64,000 bases of DNA from Xylona heveae TC161 (taxonomy: Eukaryota > Ascomycota > Xylonomycetes > Xylonales > Xylonaceae). The notes beneath the pieces were generated by a model. That model saw nothing but the letters and a program-made list of their open reading frames with translations. It ran no database searches and was not told where the DNA came from. The translations under genes and the position numbers were made by a program. Below are positions 35,348 through 48,033 of this stretch, in pieces. How positions within the stretch are numbered: the first letter of the stretch is position 1; every line of letters begins with the position of its first letter. Location: positions 682,001 to 746,000 of the forward strand of contig NW_017264198.1 in the NCBI RefSeq assembly GCF_001619985.1, given 5' to 3'.

Positions 35348-38341
35348 ATGCTTCTCCCTTCCGCGCTCAATCGCAATGGTCCGTTGTTGTCGCCCACGCT
35401 TGTTGCGATAGCTCTCTTTTCATCTAATGCGATTACCACTCTCGGAACGCCGCCGGCTCACTCGTTATTGATAAGTGCTGTTTCATGGGCGATATTGTGG
35501 ATATTCAGCTTTGTCAGGAGTTATGGAGGTGCTGGTAGCGGCAACTTATCCCGGAGGAGACATTGTTGGGCTGCTGGAGGCTTGTTGGCGCTGGCACATA
35601 TCTGCCAAAGAGGATCAGGCAGTAAGGATGAATTGTGGTGGACATCGGTAAGCGTTGTCCATATATCGATATTATCAGCCATCAGCTGAAATTTAAGTGT
35701 TAGGCATTCCTTCCACTGGCTGTTTATTTGACTCGTTTACTGGACGCCAGCAGCCTATCTTCGCCCTCGACGCTTGATTCGGCATCAGATAACCACAAAT
35801 CATTTTTCGGCTCGAAAAGACTGCTGGCAATTCTGACTCTTTCCGCATTCATTACGTTAGTCAAGGACTATGTTCCTTCTCAGTCTGTGGCATTGGGCCT
35901 TTGCACCATTGTATTGAATACTCAAGCGTACATAACACTTGAAGATGTGTTGAGCACACGGCACGAGCAATATGCCGGAGACGGTGGGGGCTTTGTCTCC
36001 GCGAATGGATCGATCTCTCGTTATTATTCCTCTGCTGATGTTGCAGAGAATAGCTTTCTAATCTGCCTCAAGGACGTAGCTATGGTCATGGCTCTGGCGA
36101 CCGCCGTCGGCAGTGTCTGTATAGAGAGCTTCCGTACCGATGCTCTGATATTCCGCAAAGAATATGAGGGCTTACAAGGTGAACATTGGAAAACTGGTCA
36201 GCAGCGAGTGTCTTATACTCTAGGTCTGACCATGATGGCCTTTGGCTGCGTACGGGGCATAATGATGCTTTTAATGGTAAGTGCTGGGTTTCCCTATTGA
36301 ACCTATTTTAGCTCTTCAGCTTATGTTTGAAAAGGTTCAATCCCAAGGAGCTGCTTCCGTTGCATTCGCTGAGCTTGGTGCTACGGTGTCAGCCAAACTT
36401 GTTACTTCTGCTGCCCCCATGAGGACTTGGTTTGCTCTTCTCTCAGCAATTGCTTCCTACCTCTTCTTCTACGAACGATCCTCTCCCGTCCTGGCCGCTT
36501 TTGGGCGCATGCGCTCCATGAAACTGCAGCAACTATTCTCGGTCCTCGCCTTCTTTTCTTTCATAATTCTTGCAGCATCGTTTCTTGAAGACACGTTGTT
36601 GTCTCCGGCCCAGATCGTCTCTCCACCAAAACAGAAAGTGCCAACCAGCCCTGTGCCTTCAAATGACGTTCACCCAATGGATTACCTCATCACCAAAGCC
36701 GAGGCGGAATTTCAGTCTATCAGATCGACGCAGTCAAGGTCACTTACGGAGGCTGCTGCCGAGTATCGCCGAAGATATCGTATACCGCCTCCGCCGAATT
36801 TCGACAAGTGGTACGAATTCGCTAAAAACAAGGATGTCCAGCTCATCGACGAATACGACAATATCCACGAGTTTCTGTTACCATTCTGGTCACTGGATCC
36901 GTCTACAATAAGGGCCAGAGCTCGAGAAGCGCTTGGTTTTGACAATTCTTTGATCGCTTTGCTCATTCGGGGCGGTCAAGCTATCAAGATTGAGGGGGGG
37001 CCAGAATGGCAGCAACAAGCGACGCTTGGAATGATTCAAGATTTTGTCCAATATCTACCGGATATGGACCTTGCATTCAACATACATGATGAACCTCGTG
37101 TGGTTGTCCCGCACGAAGATCTCAATAGAATGGTCGCTTTCGCCAAGGACAAGGTCTTGCCAATGGCGTTTGCCAACGAAGCCCCGAGGAATTCCTTCTC
37201 ACCACGGCCAAGAGACATGAACAACGGGAAGCGGATCGAAGAGGTCAAGATAACTAGATTCAACAAATTTGCTCATCAGCCTACGTGGACACATTCGAGG
37301 CTTTCGTGTCCTCCGGAGAGCCCCGCAAGGGCGTTGGGCGAACATCCCGTGGACAATGCTACTTCCTATGCTCTTGGCGAGTTGGGATTCGTATTCAACC
37401 AAACCGCTTTCTGCGACATATGCACATCACCTTCGTTCCGAGAAATGTATGGCTTCTTCGATCGTCCGAATGCGTTTAATGTGATACACGACCTATTTCC
37501 GATATTCTCCCAGAGCAAAATCAGCAGCTTCCAGGATATCCTTTACCCAAGCCCCTGGTACTGGTTTGGGAAGGTTGCCTATGAAGAGGACAAAGACTTT
37601 GATTGGAATGAGAAGAAGAATCAACTCTACTGGAGAGGCTCGACCACAGGTGGCTTCAGTCGCGACGGCGGTTGGCGTCGACAACACCGTCAACACTTGG
37701 TTAAGCGCATCAACGCCATCGACGAGGCTAAATCAATTGAAAATGTAGGCGGGAAATCCTTTCCAGATTGGCGTGTAAAGGAAATAAAAAGGGAAGACTA
37801 CAAGGATCTTTTCAATGTGAAATTTTCTCACGTTGGGCAATGTGATCCAGGAGACTGCGACGCCCAGAAAGAATTCTTCGAATTAGTCCCACCTGAAGGA
37901 CAGCAGGAGGCCTGGGCTTCGAAATATCTCCTCGATATTGATGGCAATGCCTTCAGTGGCCGTTTCTATGCCTTCTTGATGAGCAGAAGTCTCGTTTATA
38001 AGCTAGCTGTCTTCAAAGAATGGCACGAGCAATGGATCAAACCTTGGGTACACTACATTCCCTTAGGCTTGATTGGCGACGAGTGGCTCGAAAGCGTTCG
38101 CTACTTTGCTCAAGAGCCATCGGGACAAACCCAAGCAGAAAGGCTAGCCATGCAGGGAAGGGACTGGGCGAGCAAAACCTTACGGAACGAAGACTTAGAG
38201 GCCTGGTTTTTTAGATTACTTCTAGAGTAAGTCGATTTTCTTTTGATGCTGGCCAGAACTTCTTCATATGCTAATCCTAGAGAAAGATACGGGAGACTAA
38301 TCGACGACGATCGGCACCTTGTCGGATACTCTACACCTTAA
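35348..38341 (+). CDS. GT90 (CAP10/CAP59-type) glycosyltransferase with multi-TM N-terminus
   Basis: Family 90 glycosyltransferase, related to the Cryptococcus capsule-associated Cap10/Cxt proteins and animal POGLUT/Rumi. Exons are 35348-35647, 35704-36276, 36320-38226 and 38281-38341, giving 946 aa. The second intron is only 43 nt. The N-terminal ~400 residues carry several hydrophobic segments (LLISAVSWAILWIFSFV, LGLTMMAFGCVRGIMMLLM, FSVLAFFSFIILAASFLE). The catalytic half begins near 450: FDKWYEFAKNKDVQLIDEYD, FNIHDEPRVVVPH, LYWRGSTTGG, NVKFSHVGQCDPGDC, YLLDIDGNAFSGRFYAFLMS and the final YGRLIDDDRHLVGYSTP. These follow the fungal GT90 order; LDIDGN..SGR matches the nucleotide-sugar site. 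The likely location is the Golgi or ER membrane. Donor sugar and acceptor are unknown. The 61-nt last exon would be missed by a single-exon call, which ends two codons into the intron. Confidence 0.93.
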
Positions 38342-39563
38342 TGACCTTGTTGAAATTTTGTTTTTAGCCGTGTATCCGGTACGACGGTGGTCATTGTCTC
38401 TTTTTTTTTTTTTTTTTTTGACTACATATACTGAAAAGCGTACTTCTCTTTCGTTGTCCGTATCCGATATCATCAAAGGCGTTGGTTTAAAAGGGCGGTG
38501 TTTTGCAATGGGCGTCTTCATTGAACGAATCCGAAAGGGCGTTGTAAATTAAACTATCAGCAACTTCGTTGCACGTACCTATTTAATATCTTTCGTGAAG
38601 TACGTAAGTGTATGTATGGCTTAGTTTATCAAAGAGTGTGGTATCGGAATGAGAGCTTTCCTGGTAGGGAGAATTCTGAACAGAGTTACGTTCGGCATAC
38701 GAACCAATTGAACTTGCGGCTAGACCTTCATCTATTGGGAATTTCTATTCATATGGGTACACAGAGCTGGGTGAAAGGTTCAGTGAGGGGCTTTCCTAAT
38801 ATTCCGCAAGATGTTTGATTCAGATATTTGGGCTTGTGGGCTTATGGTGTCCAACAACATACTATCACAGCCTCCTTCAGCCTTCACAATGGAGAATTTT
38901 GCGCGGGCTCTCAGAAAACCCGCTTCATTAACTATGTGAAGGGCAAAGATCTGGCCAAGGATCCGTGCGATCTCATGTTCTTTTTGATACTCCTGAAATC
39001 GAGCTTGACGTTTCGTTGGATCACCAACTGCTGGTATCGAAGTCCACCTGCCAACAGAGCCTTGTTATGCGGGGACATGCCATAATTAGCGGGAGAGCTT
39101 AATGAGCTTAGAACCATGGTAGTCGAGCGGAGTGTAAAGGGCGATACGGCGTTGTTGGCAAGGTTTGTGGGGTATTAGCGAATGACGTAGGTATCCGAAA
39201 GATGTTCGCGGCTTGATGTCCCATGCCGCAAATGATGTGCAAAGTAATTTCCTCGTTGGAGCAATAAAGACAAGGGATCACACATGGCTTCTGTCTTCTT
39301 CAAAGGCGACCATCACATCTCTAGGCTCGAGCGGGGTGGCTGCTCGTCCTGACCCGGCTCCTCCACAACTGTCAGCCTTATCGTTGTTGCTCATTATCGC
39401 CTTTTTGACACTGGACAAAAAACTGTAATCAGGGTCTCCCTTCTCATCTCGTGCATGTGCGTGGTGCTTTTTCCGTCAACCATGCCATCATACTTTTATC
39501 TCAACGACAACAATAAGAAAAACACTTTCCCGTCGGGCGAGCCTTCCTGTACCTAAGGGCATA
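38342..39563. other. Intergenic region, GT90 to alpha/beta hydrolase
   Basis: 1.2 kb. Begins with the GT90 3' region including a 19-T tract (38401-38419) and ends with the hydrolase promoter. The middle holds a doubtful minus-strand relic described separately. Confidence 0.45.
38780..39394 (-). pseudogene. Possible decayed gene fragment (doubtful)
   Basis: On the minus strand an ATG at 39394 opens a 38-codon frame (MSNNDKADSCGGAGSGRAAT and on) that stops at 39278. Further along, 39064-38780 is open for 94 codons without an ATG near its start, with helix-like text such as RQARFQEYQKEHEIARILGQ and FALHIVNEAGF. Between them, all three frames contain stops. The composition is protein-like but I recognise no family, and I cannot link the two pieces by a convincing intron. 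It may be a host gene relic, an unrecognised multi-exon gene, or chance. Confidence 0.2.
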
Positions 39564-41096
39564 ATGTATCTGACGAAAGGCACCCTTTGGCGAACAGTAA
39601 ATCTACTTTACGGCTTCCTTGTATTTGGCTATTACTGTACGCTTGCTGCTGTCCATGGCGGATTTTTCTATCGGCCTTCAGAACGCGAGAAGAACGAGCT
39701 CACCATTGGTACGTATCCTTAAATTTCTTCAAGCGCGCCAAACTGATTTATTGTCTTCAGCAAGGCATAAGCTCTGGGACCTTGAGAAGCAGCACGGAGA
39801 TCTCGCCCATGCCTTCTTCAATCTCCGCAACGGGCTGAAGCTACACTACGTTACTGCGGCACCAAAACTTTCCGAGAATACTAATCTAGTGATTCTTGTT
39901 CACGGGTTTCCCGATAGTTGGGCGATTTGGTTGCCGCTTCTTCATTCGGATGTTCTTCGTGAAAATAATAGGATGGTGGCGGTTGACTTGCCGGGATATG
40001 GAGGTAGTGATGGGCTCAACCAATATACAGCAACCGAGGTCCTCGAAATTATGACAGAGTTCCTTTCTGGCATGAGAACTCTATTCCTGCCTGACGACGA
40101 CTCAGTTACTTCTGGCGGGGGAAGAGTCCTATATGTTGGACATGATTGGGGCTGCTCAATCGGATTCAGACTGGCAGCCGAGGCTTCTCGACTCTGTGAC
40201 CACTTTATTCTTCTCAATTCCTTTCATGTAAGCTCCATGACCTTGTCCAATTCTGAACTGTTCGCCACGTACTAACAGCTATTTCAAAGCCACAAATTTT
40301 GGCAACGAATGCAAAGCGAATCATTCAGTTTTCCAGCAAAATGCTGAAAAGTGCTGTTCAAAGGCCTTCGGAGTCTCGCCACGTGATTCATACTGTCATA
40401 CACACCTCGCTGCCTCTGCTTAGCCAATTAAAGAAATCAGGCTACATCTTTATGTTGAATTTACCAATGCCGTTTACCGCTTTGTTTGGACGACTAGGCG
40501 GTTACTGGTGGATTCGTTATGTGCGAGGGCTTGAAAAGGGTGCAAAACCTTCGTTTCAAGGCATTTCGGTGGCCGAGTTAATGGCTTCATCGCTGGGGCC
40601 GTCAAAGATGGAGGTTGCAAGCGCAACACCGGTTGGAGAGCGGTATCCACCAAGCGTAACCGCGCGTTTGCGTTCCGGGCCGTGGCCAGAACAGATTCGA
40701 TTGTATCGAGAAGGTTTGGCATGGGGAACTTGGGAGAAGTCACTCGAGACATTAGGTATCCTTTTCAATCTGGATGATGGTCGCCGTCCAAGCAGTGGTG
40801 CCGGGTTGTTCGAAGAGGGGCCTCTGGGATCACTCAAGGCACCGGCAACAATCATAATGGGGGAGCGTGATCTTGCAATGGAGCCACGAATTGCGCTTGA
40901 TGGCATCGGAGATTATCTTTTCCGCCGAAGCCAGGTCATCATTCTCCCAAAGAACGGTCACTGGGTGCCCATTGAGGATAAAGGCGGAGCATTGCTCGAG
41001 CAAGTCATTCAATGGGCAGGGACGTCGAGGCAAGAGAAGCTCAGTCAAAGAGTCAATGGTTTGGGCACAGGGGCAAAGATAACGGTAGAAAGGTAG
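39564..41096 (+). CDS. Membrane-anchored alpha/beta hydrolase, epoxide-hydrolase-like
   Basis: Alpha/beta-fold hydrolase of the epoxide hydrolase/dehalogenase branch. Exons are 39564-39708, 39761-40227 and 40290-41096, giving 472 aa. Residues 10-35 form a hydrophobic segment (VNLLYGFLVFGYYCTLAAV), a likely signal anchor. HGFPDSWAIWLPLL is the oxyanion-hole loop, DLPGYGGSD follows, and GHDWGCSIG holds the nucleophile D177. A candidate acid is D398 (MGERDLAM) and the base is H428 (NGHWVPIED). The nucleophile being Asp, not Ser, points to epoxide hydrolase chemistry. The lid region, residues about 205-330, is longer than in soluble enzymes. The substrate is unknown. There is no neighbouring PKS, NRPS or P450, so it is not obviously part of a secondary-metabolite cluster. 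Confidence 0.9.
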
Positions 41097-42284
41097 GTCA
41101 CCCAATGGGCTTGTGAACCGCTCAACCGTGGCAATGAAAGAAAAGCAATAGCTGCTTTTAAGTCTGCAGGCCTCCAATGGTAACAATGACATATTTTGTT
41201 CTAAAGGCTGTCATTTGAAAGAAGAAGAAAAGTTGATTTCGGTCGCAGATAGCAAGGCTACACTGGAATGATTGCGCGTCCCCCAAACAGCCATTTTTCA
41301 TTGCAGTACTTCAATTCTTTTTGAGTGGAGAAACATTGTACGTCGTCAAGCAATGACAGCTTGATTTGAGCAACGGGTACAGAAATAGTGGAATTCACAC
41401 CTCGGACTTCTTTTGTTAGTAGGATGGAATTTTATATTCCATCGCCAAAAGGGCTTGCAGAGTTATACGCAGTGATGCCATTTGTCGAATGCTACCTCGC
41501 ACAGTAGAACCAGGGTCCCGCTTTTGTGTACAGTGAAGCAAAGGACGGTACCGGTACTTCGACCCCGAGTGACAGGCCTTTTTCGTTCCGCTGATCTCCG
41601 TTGGGGAAACCCCATCGCTTCCCTGGTTTTTAGCGGGGTTTCTCCACTGGTCTAGGCAGATCATCGTCCTCAATGTTGCCTCGCTCCCCATCGGTCTAAA
41701 ACAAACCGGTCCAAACCCCCACCAGAAGAAGTGAGCTCGGCCCTTTGGTCATGCCAACTTGCCCAGTAATATACGAGTAGAGACGGTCCAGAAGGTATCG
41801 CTACTCACAAGCTCCTACCCAAACGGTAAAATCGTTTGCCCAGGTAGCTCTCCGGATATCGTCACTGCTCCCAAGAGTTAGCAAATGAGTTCATATCTCT
41901 TGGGACCGCAAGCCCACTAGATCTTTCGTAATTTAACACCCCCGGTTCTTTTCTGTCGACATCTGATCACCCACCTCCACATAGTCCCCTAATATGGTCC
42001 ACTCTGTAATATCGAGGCTGAAATCTTCACTGTTTCCTTGTCGTGCGTCTCGTTTGTCATTAATTATATTTTAGTGAAGCGTTTCCCTCGAGTCCAATTC
42101 GCTATTTCAGCGGATTATCATTGTTTCTAACAATTCAATTCTACGAGCTAAGGAAGCCATTGTTTTCTTCTCCGACACGAACGCGCGAAAGTGCTCGTCT
42201 TCTTAGCCAGAGGCACAAGCCAAGCCTAATGAACTGATTCGACCAGCCATTCCCATACGTACTTGCTCTTCCACTGAGATAATC
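41097..42284. promoter_or_regulatory. Intergenic region upstream of glycogenin
   Basis: 1.2 kb between two plus-strand genes. A 91-codon minus frame at 41416-41691 has no motif. I see no RNA gene. The last few hundred bases should contain the glycogenin promoter. Confidence 0.45.
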
Positions 42285-44494
42285 ATGGAGGGCGCTGGAG
42301 AGGATGTGTATTGCACGGTATGCCTTGTCCATTGAGGTTCATTGCAGCTCGGATAGCAAGCTCACCAAAGGATATTAGCTTCTCATGAGCGATTCATATC
42401 TGCCAGGTTCGTTTCACAATCACGTCCACGCCAAACGTCGAATGTTTACAATGGTTAATGGGGATCAGGTGCCTTGGTTCTCGCTCACTCGCTTCTTGAC
42501 TCCGGCACTCGGAAGAAGCTTGCGGTTCTAGTTACACTTGACAACCTACACTATACATCATTAGCAGAGCTTCAAGTATATTGAGCCCCTTGCGTCAGTG
42601 ATGTTAACAGAAAGCTAAAGATTGATTCGCAGAAACTGTACGACTATATCATCCCCGTGGAACGAATCGTGAATAAATCTCCTGCAAACCTATATCTGAT
42701 GGATCGGCCGGATTTGAACGCCACATTCACCAAAATTGCTCTTTGGCGCCAACAACAATTCCGCAAGATCGTCTACATTGATGCGGATGTAGTCACCTTG
42801 CGAGCGCCTGATGAATTGTTTGAACTTGACACATCCTTTGCTGCTGTTCCGGATGTTGGCTGGCCTGATTGCTTCAATAGCGGCGTTATGGTGTTGAATC
42901 CCAATCTTGGTGATTTCTATGCTCTGCTCGCTCTTGCGCAAAGAGGAGTCAGCTTTGATGGCGCCGATCAAGGGCTTCTCAATATGCACTTCACGAACTG
43001 GCACAGACTGAGCTTTAGGTACAATTGTACACCCAGCGGCCACTATCAATATGTGCCTGCCTACAGGCATTTTCAAAGCAGCTTGAATATGATTCATTTT
43101 ATTGGCCATGAAAAGCCTTGGCTTTCCGGTCGAGATGCACCCTCGTCATCGGGTGTCTATGAGGAGCTCCTTGCTAGGTGGTGGGCTGTGCATGACCGCC
43201 ATATGAAGCCAATTGTAAGATTGCTGAGGAATCGTCTGGCATGGCATGTTCAAAGCTAATGATGGATCAGGCCAGCTCGAGAACCTCGGAACCCACAACT
43301 CACACAGACGCAGGACACCTACCAACGGTCTCAGAGCAGACTGCAACAGAAGACCTTCCGATACAGCACCCCATATACATTCCATATAAAGAAGCGCAAA
43401 TACAATCTAGCACGCCCACGGCGGTTGCTTCCACCCCTACGAATGTCACTTCCTCAAAGGAAGAACCTCAAACGTCCTTGTCTCGTTTTTCTCCTCCGAT
43501 GACCGAATGGGATCCCTCTCGGTAAGTTTTTGCCCCCCAATTAACGAGAATTGTGCTTATTCCAAGGGGAAACAGAGCGCCACCTCCAGCCGATTCTAAG
43601 CCTGAGGCGTTAAATTTTCCACAGCAATCTTACAGCATGTCCGCAGACGGTGAGCTTTTCCGCCCACCAAACGCCTATCCCGAACCCCCCAAAGGGATGT
43701 ACTATGAGGTACCGAAAACCGCGCCCAAATTCGAACCTAAGCCCTTATTTCCATGGGAGCATACTGCGGCAAAACCTACCAGAGTCTTCGCAGACGACCT
43801 GCCGTCAAAACCGGAAGAGTCTAGCATTACTCCACCTCTAGGCGAGGAAAATGATGTAGATACAGCCAGCCCAACGACCCCAACTATTAATATCATACCG
43901 CCTGATGCATGGCAAAATTACACCCGAAGCAACGCATGGGACGATGTCCCTGAGATTGAAAGATATATTACTTCCATGCAACAGGCTCGAAAAGGCCGCG
44001 TACAAGTTCTTCTAGACACCAAGGCTGGCGATGAACCCATACTTTCGCCCAGCATTGAAGCCGGACCTGCACGCCGAAAAGCAAGTCTAAGACTTACTGA
44101 TTTTCCGAGCGAGGTTGAACGCCCCAGCCTCCCAGTTACTCCTGCGCCCATCCGAAGACCAAGTTTCTGGGGCGAGGAAAGGAACGAGGAGGGTGAACTC
44201 CCTGCAGCCGAAGGAGTTCCGAAGCAAGAAGAATGGGTAAGCCTCTTCAGAATGTTGTCAAATGCTTTTGTGTGGAATTGACCTTCTTTGATTTAGAATC
44301 CCGCTGCTAAACTGGACGAGCTTCTCCGGAGACAATCCGAAGTGCTCATGAATCCGGAGCCAGTCTCATCACCACCAAAGCCAATACCTAATCGAGAGAT
44401 GCCAAGCTCTTCAGTTGATGCTTCCAAACCAGATTTCGCCGAAAATAAAGATACTAATGAGGACGACTCCCCTGGAATGGTCCCTGCTTCCTGA
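42285..44494 (+). CDS. GLG1: Glycogenin (GT8), self-glucosylating glycogen primer
   Basis: Starts glycogen synthesis by glucosylating itself from UDP-glucose. Seven exons: 42285-42317, 42379-42406, 42469-42575, 42633-43214, 43271-43521, 43567-44236 and 44297-44494, giving 622 aa. The catalytic domain starts EDVYCTLLMSDSYLPGALVL (three exons), then SLLDSGTRKKLAVL, YIDADVVTLRAPDELF with the DxD metal motif at D106/D108, CFNSGVMVLNP, FDGADQGLLNMHF and MIHFIGHEKPW. Residues about 255-550 are a Pro/Ser-rich linker typical of fungal glycogenins. The C-terminal EEWNPAAKLDELLRRQSEVL is the conserved tail, likely the glycogen synthase contact. The 28-nt exon 2 and 33-nt exon 1 are easily missed. No defect was seen. 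Confidence 0.95.
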
Positions 44495-45406
44495 GCACTA
44501 GAGTCGTCCACCTCAGATTTTACGAGCTATCATTGCACAAGTGAAAGGCTGAGAGCCGTAGAGTATCGTTGATTTGACAGTAAAGTGAAAATGCCGAATT
44601 TGTGTTGTCAATGGTTTTTATTTTGCTATTTTGGAGACTGAAGGATATAGCTCTTTATAGATCTGTAAAATCTGCCAATTTACTTGTCTAATACCCTTCT
44701 CATTCTAGCTTTTAGCTATTTGGTACATAGAATTTAGTTAAGCCACTCAATATGCGGCGCAGAATACATCCACCGTCGTTATAACAGCACATGTAATGGA
44801 AGACATGAAGCTGTTGTTGTCTTTAGATACTAATCCTTCTGGCCAGACGTTGCAAGCAGGAGAACTTGTTCGTTCAAAGGAATGAATTTCGCAGTTGTTA
44901 CTTCTAAAAGGTGCTTAATGCCATGGCCCGATATCTTTGGAGCTTCCATTTCCTTTGACTTCGAAATGACCAAGGAAGATTGAAAGAATGAATCGCTTCC
45001 ATCCGAAAAAAGATGTTGATTGGAATTATATTGAAGTGAATAAGAACATAAAACAAAATATGCAGCGATCATTGTATTTATATCAACAATATCACAAGAA
45101 TTAGAGGGAAGCTCAAAAGAAAAATTTCTAGATTTGTCGTAACCCTTTCTCGAATCCTGATAATTTCACGGCGTATGCCGATAGTAGCCGCTGATTACCT
45201 CTATCAAGCTTTATCTGCCAAGCTCGATAACGATAGCTGTAATCAAGCAGGGACTTTGCCTTACTCCACATTATAGTGGGCCACTTGATAGACTTAACCA
45301 CATGTACTTATCTCATTACTGTTGTTTTGATAACGTCGGGGAGTATATGTATTAACTGCGTTCTGTAAGAACTGATTCGTGTTAATCCACCCAGCCCACT
45401 GCAAAG
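44495..45406. other. Intergenic region, glycogenin to nucleoside hydrolase
   Basis: 0.9 kb, fairly AT-rich from 44,580 to 45,130. The 80-codon minus frame at 44830-45072 has no domain and I do not call it. No RNA gene was seen. Confidence 0.45.
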
Positions 45407-47167
45407 ATGAGACCCTCGTACACCTCAAGCAGCAGCGCTACTCCTATTTGGCTTGATTGTGATCCTGGTAAGCTGCACAATTTTTTCTTCTTCCTCATAC
45501 AATTAAGCATAAATTCAAACCACTAACGATATACTCTCGTCGTCTCATGTAATTTACCAGTAATGAATGCTAACTGATACTTTTCAAAAGGCCATGATGT
45601 GAGTCTTTATTTTTTCCTTTGTCAATGGAATTTTTTCAGGCATGAAAAAGTTCAGACATTGGTTCTTTGATATGACGGTCACTAATAAAGCTTGCAATTG
45701 CCTTTTGTATGTAGGATGTCGTGGCAATTCTGCTTTCAGCCTTCCACCCTGCGCTGAAGCTACTCGGCCTAAGCACTGTTCACGGGAATGCTTCGCTGAA
45801 GAATACCACGCACAACGCTTCAAGAGTGTTGACCGCTCTAGGCCTGACGGATATTCCAATTTATCCAGGTGCCCGCAAGCCTTTCTGCCGCCGAGCTGCT
45901 TATGCACCAAGCATTCATGGTTCGTGATTCTTTTTCCATCGCATTGTGTCCTTCTTCCTATCCTTCGAATAGAGAATTTGCTTTCTACAGTTTGCCGCAA
46001 CAATCCAAATTTCCAAAAATAGCCAAGAAGGGCCCAAAGTTGTCCGCCTATTTTCAAGGACTTCGTCTCTGAATGAAGCTTGCGTTGCTTGAAGACTGAC
46101 CAGCAAGCACCTGAACAGGAGCAACGGGCCTGGATGGCACCACTCTTCTTCCCAAGCCAGGCGTTACGCCTCGGGAGAATGAGAATTATATAGTAGCCAT
46201 GCGCGATGCACTTCTCGCGCAACCGCGCAATTCAGCCTGGGTCGTAACGACAGGCACATTGACAAACGTTGCCATTTTATTCGCCGCGTTTCCTGAAGTG
46301 GTAGACCACATCAAGGGACTGAGCATCATGGGCGGGGCCATTGGAGACGGGTTCAGCGATGCGCCTCTGGGCGTTGTCAAAGGCGAAGGACCCAGAGTGG
46401 GCAATTGGACAAGGTGGGCTGAGTTCAACATATACGTAAGTGCAAAATATCCCGCGGCTCTTCTACCTGTGCCTATCACTTCTTTTCATTTAAATGCCCC
46501 CGCTCTTTTGATTATTCGACCACACAAAATCTTCACCTACTCTTTCGCAAAAGTCTCATTATACCCTTTATCATAAAAACAGTGTGACCCAGAAGCCGCA
46601 CAATCCATCTTCACAAATCCGGTCTTGGCAGCCAAAACGACACTCATCCCACTCGACTTGACACACCAAGTCCTAGCGACCCCAGAGGTGCTCCAGCTTC
46701 TTCTACATGGCCCTTCTTCTTCTTCTTCGTCAACAGGGAGTGCAGCAGCAGCAGGAGAATCGGCCATCAAACCTAAACCTTCAGGTCTCCGCCAGCTGCT
46801 CTATGACTTACTCACCTATTTCGCCCACACGTACGCAGAAGTCTTTGGGCTGACGGCTGGCCCGCCGTTGCACGATCCGTTAGCAGTGGCCGCTACATTG
46901 CCGGCTGCCGTGCTGTTGGAGGATGCAGCTCCAGCATTTGATGACCGCGGTGGCGAGAGGTGGTTCATTGATGTCGTGACGGACGGATTGCACAGCAACT
47001 CTGACCAAGAACGGGGTCAGGTAGGCCGCACAATTGCGCGAAAGCTGCCGCCTGGGGAGCCTGGAGTAACTGTTCCACGCACGCTGGACGTGCCTAAATT
47101 TTGGGAGGTCCTGGAGCACTGCATCCATAGAGCCGAAAGCTCGGCGATACCTGAACTACGAGGTTGA
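45407..47167 (+). CDS. URH1: Inosine/uridine-preferring nucleoside hydrolase
   Basis: Hydrolyses the N-glycosidic bond of ribonucleosides for base salvage (yeast Urh1-type). Exons are 45407-45467, 45591-45598 (8 nt), 45715-45919, 46119-46435 and 46583-47167, giving 391 aa. The micro-exon supplies GHD in the calcium-binding signature IWLDCDPGHDDVVA (D17, D19, D23, D24). Further signatures are LLGLSTVHGNASLKNTTHNA, PIYPGARKP, GLDGTTLLP, VVTTGTLTNVAILF, IMGGAIGDG, AEFNIYCDPEAAQSIF, PLDLTHQVLATPEV and HDPLAVAATL with the conserved HD. A Ser/Ala-rich insertion (SSSSSSTGSAAAAGESA) enlarges one loop. The introns of 123, 116, 199 and 147 nt are longer than average for this window. All key residues are present. 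Confidence 0.93.
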
Positions 47168-48033
47168 TTCGCGAGAGTCAAACTCACGATGCACCTAAAT
47201 TTGGTGTTTGGGCGGCTATTTCGATTCTAGATGGTGGATTAACAAAAGATAATAGATTGGATATAGTGTGAATAACAGTCGTCGGTAAATAGTGCTCAAA
47301 GGCCATTCGCTCTTGTCGAGAAGAGCATCTTCTCAAATCTTGATTGTGCGAAAATGTAGTCTTATCATCATCTTGCCAGGGAGAGCCATAGCCGTATCGA
47401 TGGAGTACTTTGAGTCGCTATCGATCGACAAGGGAGCACTCAAGTCCAGGACATTAAAGAGCATTGAGGTAAGGCATCAATTATATGGCACATATCAATT
47501 CCCAAGATCCAAAGAGTGTTTATTCTAACGCCAGGCGCACAGCCCTGGCCCTGTATTGCCATTTCTTGCATAGACTCCAGGCCCGTCAATGGCAAACAGG
47601 ACATGGCAAAGGAAATTGGAAAGATGGTATGATGCACCTGAAAAGCTCAAGTGCTTCTGATGAGGATATATGCGGGGTAAAAAAAAAAAGAATAAAAAAG
47701 GAGTAAAGCGAAGGTATTCAGGTCCCCTCAAAAAACTAAAAGAAATGTGACATCCTAGATGAATGGATATGCTGATGGGGCGGATTCTCGATAGCTCCAA
47801 TCATGCCGGCAAAGACAGATGAGAATGCTTCGAATAAGTCAAGGGGACAATTGTTGCGCACAGAGTGCCCCGGCAATTACCCATCGTCGTCAAGCTCAAC
47901 ACTGCAATCCACTCTATACCTCCCATAACCTGACAAAAGAAGATATTGAATCCTAAAACCCGAATTATGCAGCAATGCGATATAAACCCTCCAGTTCTGA
48001 CGCCCATATTTCCCCCCTTCAAAAACAAAAATT
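47168..48033. other. Convergent 3' intergenic region
   Basis: 0.87 kb between the stops of the nucleoside hydrolase (+) and the MAPK phosphatase (-). Short frames on both strands have no motif. No RNA gene was recognised. Confidence 0.5.

Noticed and set aside
39564-44494. Biosynthetic cluster (GT90, epoxide hydrolase, glycogenin)
   Set aside because: The genes belong to separate pathways and there is no backbone enzyme, P450, transporter or cluster regulator.
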